64,000 nucleotides of DNA from Verrucomicrobiota bacterium (GTDB taxonomy: Bacteria > Verrucomicrobiota > Verrucomicrobiia > Verrucomicrobiales > Akkermansiaceae). Position numbers and translations under genes: made by a program. The notes under the pieces are model-generated. The model did not search any database. It worked only from the letters and a program-made list of their open reading frames with translations, and was not told the DNA's origin. The DNA is taken from contig RDZR01000029.1 of assembly GCA_004294095.1 (NCBI GenBank), positions 1-64,000 of the forward strand, written 5' to 3'. This document shows positions 56,353-64,000 of the stretch, piece after piece; within the stretch, counting starts at the first letter, position 1; each line of letters begins with the position of its first letter.

Positions 56353-59154
56353 ATGAATACACTTCGCACATTTACAACGGGTTACGGAACTGATGGTCAA
56401 TATCACTCACTGCCAGCTTTGGCCGCTGAGGGATTTCCACAAATCGCACGCATGCCCGCTTCGATTCGGATCGTGCTCGAATCCCTCGTGCGGAATTGCG
56501 ATGGCTTGAAAGTTTCACAAAAAGACGTTGAGAATTTGGCGCGTTATGAGGCGAAAAGCCCGGGCGATTATGAAATCCCATTCGTCGTCGCGCGCATCGT
56601 GCTGCAAGATTTCACAGGAGTTCCGTTGTTAGTGGACTTGGCGGCGATGCGCTCTGCCGTGCATTCGATGGGCCGCGATCCCAAGATGATCGAGCCGCTG
56701 GTGCCGGTGGATCTCGTCGTCGATCACTCGGTGCAAGTTGATTACGCGGGCACGAGTGATGCCCTTGGTCGCAATCTGGATTTGGAATTCCATCGCAATC
56801 GCGAGCGTTACGAATTTCTCAAATGGGGCGAGCAAGCATTTGATACATTCAAAGTCGTGCCTCCGGGCATCGGCATCGTGCACCAAGTGAATTTGGAATA
56901 CTTGGCCACCTGCGTGTTGGAAAAAAATGGCATGTTTTATCCAGACACCTTGGTCGGCACCGATTCACATACCACGATGATCAACGGCCTCGGAGTCGTC
57001 GGCTGGGGAGTTGGCGGCATCGAAGCAGAAGCAGGAATGCTCGGCCAGCCGGTGACGTTTTTGGTGCCGGAAGTCGTCGGCGTTTATCTAACAGGCGAGC
57101 TCGCAACTGGGGTGACAGCTACGGATTTGGTTCTGCGCATCACCGAGCTGCTCAGGCAAACGAAGGTGGTTGGAAAATTTGTCGAATTCTACGGCCCTGG
57201 TGCACGCGCCTTATCACTTCCTGATCGGGCAACGATTGCGAATATGGCTCCTGAATATGGAGCGACGATGGGCTTTTTCGGCATCGATGATGTCACCACC
57301 GGATATTTAAAAAGCACGGGCCGAGCACCGGAGCTTTGTGAAACGGTGGAAAATTATTACCGCGCACAAGATTTATGGGGCATCCCGCTGCAGCGCGATG
57401 CATTGGATTTTTCCCAAATTGTGGATCTCGATATTTCAAGCGTGCAGCCATGCGTCGCTGGTCCGAAACGGCCGCAAGATCGCATTGAAGTTTCAGCACT
57501 CAAAGAAACGTGGAGCAGCGCTCTAACAGCTCCGCTGCCGGCTGGCTATGGCAAGCAGCCAGAGATCGATACCCGCGCGGTGGAAAATTTACCGGCCACG
57601 CTCGATGAAGTGCCAGACCAAGGCAATGACCTTGCCGCCGCATTTGGGGCTCAAGTCGGAGTGGTTACGGAGCTCAATGAAGACCCAAGTTTCCCGATTT
57701 GGGAGGTGACGGTGGATAGCAAAGGCGGCACTCAAGATACGATCACGCACGGCTCAGTCCTCATCGCGGCGATCACTTCTTGCACCAATACCTCGAATCC
57801 AAGCGTGATGCTCGCTGCCGGACTTTTGGCCAAAAAAGCCAATGCCAGCGGTCTAACCATCAAGCCATCCGTCAAAACATCGCTCGGCCCTGGTTCGCGC
57901 GTGGTGACGGATTACCTGAACCAAACTGGCCTGCAAGCCGAGCTTGATCAACTTGGCTTCCAGACCGTGGGCTACGGTTGCACAACGTGCATCGGCAATT
58001 CCGGCCCACTCGATCCCGGCATCGAAGAGGTCGTCAAATCTCAAGACATCATCACCGCTTCGGTTCTATCAGGAAATCGCAACTTCGAAGCTCGTGTCCA
58101 TCAATCGATCAAAGCCAACTTTTTGATGTCGCCACCATTGGTCGTCGCCTTCGCAATCGCCGGGCGAGTGGACATCGATATGGAAAATGAACCACTCGGC
58201 TTCGGCAGCGATGGCCAACCGGTTTTCCTCAAAGACATCTGGCCATCCTGTGCGGAAATTGAAGAAGCGATGGTTTCTTCGCTGAAACCGGAAATTTTCC
58301 AACGCCTTTACACTGGCTTTGCCGATCAAAATCCGAAGTGGAATGAAATCCCTTCGAGCATCGGCCACGTTTATGAATGGAATCTTGAATCCACCTACAT
58401 CCAAGAGCCGCCATTTTTCGATCAATTCACTCCAGAACCACGCGATATTGAGGAAATCCACGGCGCGCGTCCGCTCGGAATTTTTGGTGACTCAGTCACG
58501 ACCGATCATATTTCACCAGCTGGCGCGATTAAAAAAGATAGCCCAGCCGGCCGCTATCTATCAGAAAACAACGTCACCTTCGCAGATTTTAATTCCTACG
58601 GTTCTCGCCGCGGCAATGACCGCGTGATGACGCGTGGCACGTTCGCCAATGTGCGGATTAAAAATTTAATGGTCTCCGGCACGGAAGGTGGCATCACTCG
58701 CGTGGGTAACGATGTGATGCCGATCTATGATGCGGCGGCAATCTATCAGAAAGAAAATACGCCCACCGTCATCATCGGCGGTGAAGACTACGGCATGGGT
58801 AGTAGCAGAGACTGGGCAGCCAAGGGCACCAGCTTGTTAGGCGTGAAAGCCGTCATCACCCAATCGTTCGAGCGTATTCACCGCTCGAATTTAGTCGGCA
58901 TGGGTGTGCTCCCGTGCAATTTCCTTAACAAAGATGATTACGCGAAAGTGAAAGATCACGCCGATGCAACGTTTGATCTGTTAGGTATTTCTAACGACCT
59001 CAAACCACAGCAGCAGGCGACCTTGCGCGTGCATCCTGCAAATGGAGCCGCGTTCGATATTCCGGTGGTGGTGCGCATCGATACCCCAGTGGAGAAAGAT
59101 TACTACCGCGCGGGCGGCATTCTCCCCTACGTGCTCAACCAAATTTTAGGCTAA
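56353..59154 (+). CDS. acnA: Aconitate hydratase A
   Basis: 933-residue [4Fe-4S] aconitase of the tricarboxylic acid cycle. [15 protein letters not shown] and [20 protein letters not shown] are typical. Cluster cysteines lie in [14 protein letters not shown] and [17 protein letters not shown]. The C-terminal swivelling domain has [17 protein letters not shown]. The start ATG 56353 is preceded by GGAAG, one of the few clear ribosome-binding sites in the window. Confidence 0.96.
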   Translation: MNTLRTFTTGYGTDGQYHSLPALAAEGFPQIARMPASIRIVLESLVRNCDGLKVSQKDVENLARYEAKSPGDYEIPFVVARIVLQDFTGVPLLVDLAAMRSAVHSMGRDPKMIEPLVPVDLVVDHSVQVDYAGTSDALGRNLDLEFHRNRERYEFLKWGEQAFDTFKVVPPGIGIVHQVNLEYLATCVLEKNGMFYPDTLVGTDSHTTMINGLGVVGWGVGGIEAEAGMLGQPVTFLVPEVVGVYLTGELATGVTATDLVLRITELLRQTKVVGKFVEFYGPGARALSLPDRATIANMAPEYGATMGFFGIDDVTTGYLKSTGRAPELCETVENYYRAQDLWGIPLQRDALDFSQIVDLDISSVQPCVAGPKRPQDRIEVSALKETWSSALTAPLPAGYGKQPEIDTRAVENLPATLDEVPDQGNDLAAAFGAQVGVVTELNEDPSFPIWEVTVDSKGGTQDTITHGSVLIAAITSCTNTSNPSVMLAAGLLAKKANASGLTIKPSVKTSLGPGSRVVTDYLNQTGLQAELDQLGFQTVGYGCTTCIGNSGPLDPGIEEVVKSQDIITASVLSGNRNFEARVHQSIKANFLMSPPLVVAFAIAGRVDIDMENEPLGFGSDGQPVFLKDIWPSCAEIEEAMVSSLKPEIFQRLYTGFADQNPKWNEIPSSIGHVYEWNLESTYIQEPPFFDQFTPEPRDIEEIHGARPLGIFGDSVTTDHISPAGAIKKDSPAGRYLSENNVTFADFNSYGSRRGNDRVMTRGTFANVRIKNLMVSGTEGGITRVGNDVMPIYDAAAIYQKENTPTVIIGGEDYGMGSSRDWAAKGTSLLGVKAVITQSFERIHRSNLVGMGVLPCNFLNKDDYAKVKDHADATFDLLGISNDLKPQQQATLRVHPANGAAFDIPVVVRIDTPVEKDYYRAGGILPYVLNQILG

Positions 59155-59273
59155 CAAAAAAAATCGCACTCTTTCACGCCGTTGCGATCACCTTCCCAAC
59201 GGGGAAAAATCACTGAAATTTTCTCCTGCTAATCCTTGCCAGCCATCGCGCGCTGGGTTAGTTCCCACTTCCT

Positions 59274-60869
59274 ATGGCTAGCTATCGTGTATTGGTTTCC
59301 GATCCCATTTCGGAAAAGGGCGTGGATGCACTCCGTGCCGCACCTGAAATTTCCGTCGATGTGAAAACTGGCCTCAAGCCGGACGAGCTTCTTAGCATCA
59401 TTGGCGAGTATCACGGCCTCGTCGTCCGTTCTCAGACCAAGGTCACTGCCGATGTTTTCGCCGCTGCGAAAAATCTCAAAGCGATCGGGCGCGCCGGTGT
59501 CGGCGTGGATAATATCGATCGCAACGCAGCGACGGATCATGGCGTGGTGGTCATGAATACCCCAAGCGGGAATACAATCTCCACCGCCGAGCATGCATTT
59601 ACTTTGATGCTTTCGCTCGCTCGCAATATCCCCCAAGCACACGCCTCGATCGTCGCTGGCAAATGGGACCGCAAGTCATATGAAGGCGTGGAGCTTTGCG
59701 GCAAACGCCTGGCCATTCTCGGCATGGGCCGCATCGGCACCGAGTTTGCCAAACGCGCTCAAGCCTTCGGCATGTCCGTCGTCGCGTATGATCCATTTCT
59801 CACCTCAGCGCGCGCGCAATCACTCAAAGTGGATCTCGCGGCGAGTGCCAACGAGGCCCTCACCGGCGCCGATGTTGTGACGCTCCATATCCCACTCACC
59901 GCCGAGACGCAGCATATCCTTGGTGCGGAATCGATCGCATTGATGAATCCCGGCGCTCTGGTGGTCAACTGCGCCCGCGGCGGGCTCGTCGATGAAGCTG
60001 CCGCGAAAGTGCACTTGGACTCTGGCCATCTCGCAGGCATCGCTTTGGATGTTTTTGAAATCGAGCCACCACCCGCAGATTTTCCACTTCTCAACTGCAA
60101 GAAATGCGTTTTCACCCCGCACCTCGGCGCATCGACTGCGGAAGCTCAGGAAAATGTCGGCATCGAAGTGGCGCACCAAGTGAAAAATTTTCTCATCACC
60201 GGGGAAATCGTCAACGCAGTGAACATGCCAAATCTCGATAGCCGCACGCTCGAAAGCGTTGGCCCGTATCTGGATCTCGCCTCATCGCTTGGCACCTTGC
60301 TTTGTAAAATTGCACCTGCCCAATCCGATGCCATCCGCGTTTCCTACCTTGGGCCCGTCTCGGAATTGGATACGGAATTGATCACTCGCAAAGTGCTTAC
60401 TGGATTTCTTGCCACCGCCCACTGCGAGGCCCAAGTCAATCTAGTCAACGCGCCAGCGATCGCCAAAGCCCACGGCATCCGCATCAGCGAGTCCACCGTC
60501 GCCCTCGCCACCAATTGCACCGAGCTCATCGAAGTTTCCGCCATCAAAGGCGATGAAATCTGCACCGTCGCCGGAACGTTCTTTGGCAACTCCGCACGCA
60601 TCGTGCACATCGCTGGCCACTACGTAGAAACCAACCCGATGGGGCGCTTTTTATTCGTCGAAAATGACGACCGTCCGGGCATCGTCGGCACCATCGGCAC
60701 GGCCCTAGGTGACGCATCGATCAACATTGCCAATATGGCTCTGAGCCGCAATGAAGATCGCTCGCGAGCCGTGACCGTCATCGAAGTGGATACTGCACCG
60801 CCGACAGCAATGCTCGATGCCTTGCGCGGAACTCCGGGGATCATCCGCGTGCTCAGCTTCGAGCTCTGA
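59274..60869 (+). CDS. serA: D-3-phosphoglycerate dehydrogenase
   Basis: 531-residue long-type enzyme of serine synthesis. The NAD fold shows LGMGRIGTEFAKRAQAFGM. Catalytic residues lie in VNCARGGLVDE, DVFEIEPP and FTPHLGASTAEA. An ASB domain (about 325-450) and a C-terminal ACT domain (FLFVENDDRPGIVGTIGTAL) allow serine feedback. Complete. Confidence 0.96.
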   Translation: MASYRVLVSDPISEKGVDALRAAPEISVDVKTGLKPDELLSIIGEYHGLVVRSQTKVTADVFAAAKNLKAIGRAGVGVDNIDRNAATDHGVVVMNTPSGNTISTAEHAFTLMLSLARNIPQAHASIVAGKWDRKSYEGVELCGKRLAILGMGRIGTEFAKRAQAFGMSVVAYDPFLTSARAQSLKVDLAASANEALTGADVVTLHIPLTAETQHILGAESIALMNPGALVVNCARGGLVDEAAAKVHLDSGHLAGIALDVFEIEPPPADFPLLNCKKCVFTPHLGASTAEAQENVGIEVAHQVKNFLITGEIVNAVNMPNLDSRTLESVGPYLDLASSLGTLLCKIAPAQSDAIRVSYLGPVSELDTELITRKVLTGFLATAHCEAQVNLVNAPAIAKAHGIRISESTVALATNCTELIEVSAIKGDEICTVAGTFFGNSARIVHIAGHYVETNPMGRFLFVENDDRPGIVGTIGTALGDASINIANMALSRNEDRSRAVTVIEVDTAPPTAMLDALRGTPGIIRVLSFEL

Positions 60870-60935
60870 AAAAATCATCAATCTGTAAAAAATCCGTTGC
60901 CAAGCCCCCACAGACATCTCTAACTTACTTCCAGC

Positions 60936-61367
60936 ATGAAAAAACTCTGCATTATTGCTACTACTCTCACCGTTCTAACAGGATTCGTCGCGGCTGATAT
61001 TCACGCGCCTCCAGGCTCCACCTACACCGCGACTCGGAAGCTTGGCCGCGCCCTCAGCAACATCGTTTATGGATTCATTGAAATTCCTGAACAGATCGTC
61101 CGCAAAGGTGACCAATACGGTCGCAAAGCTGGATTTAGCTATGGCGCAGTCGATGGCTCGCATCGTGCACTCCGCCGCCTTGGCTACGGCTTTTACGAGC
61201 TTTTCACTTTCACCTGCCCAACATACCGCGGCACGTTCAAGCCACCTTATGAGCGTTGTGGCGAAGACAACCGCATCGAGATGAATGTGCACGACGGTCT
61301 AAGCGAGTTCCCACCGGAGCTTGGCTTTGAAGGCTACTTTGATCATAGCCGCACTCAGCGCTATTGA
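60936..61367 (+). CDS. Exosortase-associated exported protein, TIGR04073 family
   Basis: 143 residues with a signal peptide (MKKLCIIATTLTVLTGFVAA). The mature part follows the TIGR04073 pattern: RKLGRALSNIVYGFIEIPEQ, then GAVDGSHRALRRLGYGFYELF and a terminal GFEGYFDH region. These small proteins are common in verrucomicrobial and related genomes, and their role is unknown. A strong terminator follows. Confidence 0.75.
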   Translation: MKKLCIIATTLTVLTGFVAADIHAPPGSTYTATRKLGRALSNIVYGFIEIPEQIVRKGDQYGRKAGFSYGAVDGSHRALRRLGYGFYELFTFTCPTYRGTFKPPYERCGEDNRIEMNVHDGLSEFPPELGFEGYFDHSRTQRY

Positions 61368-61395
61368 TTTTTCTAACTGCAGATCTTTAATTTCA

Positions 61396-61432
61396 AAAAC
61401 CGACAAGGCACCACGCTTTGTCGGTTTTTTTC
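61396..61432 (+). terminator. Rho-independent terminator after the TIGR04073 gene
   Basis: Stem AAACCGACAA / TTTGTCGGTTT around the loop GGCACCACGC, followed by a T-run ending near 61431. It lies between convergent genes and can serve both strands, since the left arm is preceded by A residues. Confidence 0.85.
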
Positions 61433-61436
61433 GATC

Positions 61437-63914
61437 TTAGTCCGTCCTTTGATGAAGCTCTAAAACCCATTTCACTCCCGAGTCCGCACCTGTTAGATCG
61501 CGAGGATAGACTGCATTGCCGAGCGAGTGAAAAATGCGAGCGCCACCATGGATTTCTTGGCGCTGAATCACGTGAGGATGGGATCCCGCGATGATTGAAG
61601 CACCTCGCGCAACCAACCACCGCGCCCATTGGCGTTGTTGGTCATTGACGCGCGAGTCATATTCATTCCCACCGTGGACCATGACCACGATTTTTTCCTG
61701 AGCGATCATGGCATCTTTGAATCGTTGCTCGAGGATCTCGCGGTGGATCGGCAGCGCCGCGACTCCAGCATGATTGGAGCCTGCATTTCCGACGTCGAGA
61801 TAACTGATGCCAAACACGGCGAGTTTGATTCCATTGCATTCCATCCGCCATGGCTGGCAGGCTTGCTGTTGATTTTCGCCAGCACCAAAACTAGCGATTC
61901 CCGCCTTTTTCAAGGCCGCAATGCCATCGATGAGCCCATCAAGGCCCGCATCGGTGGCATGGTTATTTGCGAGCGAAACGGCATCGATTCCACGTGATTT
62001 TAACAAGCTCAAGCGATCGGGTGGGAAACGAAAATCGTAGCGTTGCAGCTCCCCCGCCCCGCTCATGGATGGGATTCCTTCTAAGTTTGCGATAAAAACG
62101 TCGGCATCATTTTTTTCAAAATGTTGGATCACTTCACGTTCCTCCGCAGCCAGCACGACGTCTCCTGCGAACGCGATTCGGCAGGTCTTTGGGGTCAGCG
62201 GAATTCGCAAGGAAAACACTGGGCGCCTATCGGTGAGTTTGGCCAACTCGACGATTTCAGGAAATCCACCCAAGTGATGGACGACGAGATCACTTCCATC
62301 TAACAAGCCCAGTGGTTCGCGATCTTGCCACAGCGCGGCAACGTGTTTTCCGAAGTCGATGGCAATGCCTGCTTCAATTTCAGCGGAACTGATTTCAAGC
62401 CGATCCGCGAGGCCAACGTCCGCCGCTTTTGTGGCGAGTTGTGCGCGCAAACGACCAGGATCGCCCCAATTCATTGGGATGCCATTTCGCCTCCATGCAT
62501 GAATCAGGAGATTGGAGCAATCTGCACCCCAGCCGGATTCCACACCTGATAGATCGCTGCAACTTACGTCGGCGATGCCGAAGACGTAGGGCATGCCGAA
62601 GCACTCGGAAAGAGCACCGCGAAATCCCTCGGCGAGACGAATGCGTAACTCGATGCCGGTGACTGGAAACCAACCATGCGCGGTTTCAACTTCGGCTTCG
62701 ATGAGGAAACGCCCGCCAGTCTCGGGCTTCCATTGTTGAGGATGCAATTGAAAATCCGACGTCTCGCCCAAGCTACGGCGTTTATCGTAGATCCAGCGGG
62801 CGGGTGAATTTGAAAAACTTTTTCCAAGACCGGTATCTGGCCACAAATCGTAGGCTTTTCTAACAGATTCCCGCAGATACCAGCGGGTTTTTCCGGTTGC
62901 GTCTAACGGAGTCTCAATCCGCAGCACGGGAGCTTCTTTGTTAGAAAATCGCCAAACCTCATCACAGTCGATCTCGCCGTTGGTTGGAACGATGCGTGAT
63001 TTACCAAACTCATTTTTCCATGGCGACGCCAGCCAGCTCCCGTTCCGGTCGGTGATGGTGAGTCGCTCGCCCAGCTCAACTAGCTTCATCCGCGTGGCGG
63101 TTGAGGTGCTGCCGAGAGTCCAACGTGGCAATGATTGCTTGGATTCGGCAGCTTTCAATGAGTGGTCCGGCCGATCATCCAACGAAGCATCCAGTTCCAA
63201 CTTCGCGCCGCGAGTGAACCGCACAGCATCCACAGCGAGCGAGACCAAGGCATCTGCCTCGGCATCGTCTGTGAGCCATGGTCGCGAAACGGCAAAGGCG
63301 ACTCCGGCGAGTCCCGGCCAATCCATCGCTTTTTGCCAAATTTCTTCGAAATTCGCGGCACGCTCCGCCGGATCCAATCCGGCGAAGAAATCAAGATCGA
63401 TGGCAAGGATGACCTTCCGCGACCCCGGATCCCACTTGCGGAATTTTGCTAAATCGAAAGTGGTCCATCGCTGCTCGAACGATCCGGCGCTTCGAGGCTC
63501 TACTTCGAGCCTACCATCTAACAATTGAGTGGCTTCCAACGTCATCGCGCCTCGCTGTTCGTCACTCAGCACCGGAGATGCCAGCCAACCTACATGATCA
63601 AGCGGACGCGGCATCAAGGGTTCGATCCAATTAAAAGGCTGCAAACGGCCACTTTGCCGCCATTCTTCGATGCGGAGCGCACGTTCTGTTTCTGTCGGCA
63701 CTCGCCGCAATTGCTCGCGCATTTCCTCCGAGCGCTCAACTGCCGATGCATCGGAATGCGCATCGATCAGAACGAGGAAATGGGACTCATCCAGATCGAA
63801 ATTGCGAGTGATCCAGCCCGCCGTCTCGGCGTGGTTATCCGCAAGGAATACCGGTAGCTCCTGCGCTGCGCAGGCAAGAGACGCGGCGATGAGAAAACTA
63901 ACGGGCAGCTTCAA
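61437..63914 (-). CDS. Exported three-domain protein: UPF0489-like, NlpC/P60-like, CapA-type
   Basis: 825 residues with a signal peptide (MKLPVSFLIAASLACA). Residues 20-250 resemble UPF0489 (arginase-like core: VFLADNHAETAGW, LVLIDAHSDAS, VILAIDLDFFAG). Residues about 430-575 look NlpC/P60-like: YVFGIADVSC, GWGADCSNLLIHAW with a candidate catalytic Cys, and DGSDLVVHHLGG with a candidate His. From residue 590 there is a CapA/PGA-synthesis metallophosphoesterase fold: AFAGDVVLA, IANLEGIP, SLANNHATDAG, VHGGNEYDSR, GSHPHV. I know no described protein with this trio. It overlaps the upstream partial gene by 17 bp. Confidence 0.75.
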   Translation of the reverse strand: MKLPVSFLIAASLACAAQELPVFLADNHAETAGWITRNFDLDESHFLVLIDAHSDASAVERSEEMREQLRRVPTETERALRIEEWRQSGRLQPFNWIEPLMPRPLDHVGWLASPVLSDEQRGAMTLEATQLLDGRLEVEPRSAGSFEQRWTTFDLAKFRKWDPGSRKVILAIDLDFFAGLDPAERAANFEEIWQKAMDWPGLAGVAFAVSRPWLTDDAEADALVSLAVDAVRFTRGAKLELDASLDDRPDHSLKAAESKQSLPRWTLGSTSTATRMKLVELGERLTITDRNGSWLASPWKNEFGKSRIVPTNGEIDCDEVWRFSNKEAPVLRIETPLDATGKTRWYLRESVRKAYDLWPDTGLGKSFSNSPARWIYDKRRSLGETSDFQLHPQQWKPETGGRFLIEAEVETAHGWFPVTGIELRIRLAEGFRGALSECFGMPYVFGIADVSCSDLSGVESGWGADCSNLLIHAWRRNGIPMNWGDPGRLRAQLATKAADVGLADRLEISSAEIEAGIAIDFGKHVAALWQDREPLGLLDGSDLVVHHLGGFPEIVELAKLTDRRPVFSLRIPLTPKTCRIAFAGDVVLAAEEREVIQHFEKNDADVFIANLEGIPSMSGAGELQRYDFRFPPDRLSLLKSRGIDAVSLANNHATDAGLDGLIDGIAALKKAGIASFGAGENQQQACQPWRMECNGIKLAVFGISYLDVGNAGSNHAGVAALPIHREILEQRFKDAMIAQEKIVVMVHGGNEYDSRVNDQQRQWARWLVARGASIIAGSHPHVIQRQEIHGGARIFHSLGNAVYPRDLTGADSGVKWVLELHQRTD

Positions 63915-64000
63915 TTTTTGGTTTTTTGTCGAGCTTGGCTTGAAGTCGGATGCCGCTGACGCAAAGATCCTCGAACTGGCTTCCAGGCCATACCTCCTCG
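63898..64000 (-). CDS. 3' end of a gene running off the window
   Basis: A minus-strand frame enters from the right edge and ends at TAG 63898-63900, overlapping the next gene's start by 17 bp. The 33 visible residues include EVWPGSQFEDLCVSGIRLQ, a pattern seen at the end of discoidin-like or NADase-type glycan-binding domains. It is probably in the same operon as the three-domain protein. The rest is not visible. Confidence 0.55.
   Translation of the reverse strand, partial: EEVWPGSQFEDLCVSGIRLQAKLDKKPKIEAAR

Overview
The window looks like chromosomal DNA of a free-living Gram-negative bacterium, most likely a member of the Verrucomicrobiota. The reasons are a TIGR04073-type exported protein, many signal-peptide TPR and coiled-coil proteins, TatC with a very long periplasmic insertion, menaquinone synthesis through MenD, and translation starts that mostly lack a Shine-Dalgarno sequence. 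The phylum is an inference. No rRNA, CRISPR array or complete insertion sequence was found. There are two tRNA genes: Val-GAC and Pro-UGG.

Layout. 1-900 holds only a decayed reading frame. 931-6452 is a nucleotide-sugar block: UDP-glucuronate decarboxylase, a GbsR/MarR-type regulator, a NusG/RfaH-like factor, UDP-galactopyranose mutase, GDP-fucose synthase and GDP-mannose dehydratase, probably for surface polysaccharide. 6466-9488 has four small housekeeping or unknown genes.

9524-20032 is a genomic island of about 10.5 kb. It is bounded by a perfect 31-bp direct repeat made of the 3' end of tRNA-Val, whose intact gene is at the right edge. The cargo is a type I restriction-modification operon (hsdM, hsdS, hsdR) interrupted by further modules: a four-helix-bundle suffix protein between hsdM and hsdS, then the DNA ADP-ribosylation pair DarT/DarG, then an XRE-ImmA/IrrE metallopeptidase with a PIN-domain protein. 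The modules sit at stop codons and are bracketed by duplicated copies of the 3' ends of hsdM (2 copies) and hsdS (3 copies). The island therefore looks like a composite defence locus built by repeated insertion. No intact integrase is visible.

20149-46839 is ordinary chromosome: menD, coaC, sufS, tatC, a secreted ClpP-like protein, an HTH/metallo-beta-lactamase fusion, mrp, fabF, rsmI, xthA, queA, nusA-infB-rbfA, a dihydropyrimidine dehydrogenase-like enzyme, carB and several exported proteins of unknown role. 46928-52417 is a second accessory patch, with a large exported protein ending in an HNH/AHH-like nuclease toxin domain, a probable immunity gene directly after it, and two apparent frameshifts. 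52573-64000 returns to housekeeping: fbaA, an L,D-transpeptidase, aconitase, serA, and a large three-domain exported protein ending in a CapA-type module.

A chromosome-wide signal stands out. The 7-mer TCTAACA (or TGTTAGA) occurs about 69 times by hand count, against about 8 expected by chance. It occurs in both orientations, mostly inside genes, and it is absent from the island. One inverted pair forms a terminator-like stem, as DNA uptake sequences often do in Neisseria and Haemophilus.
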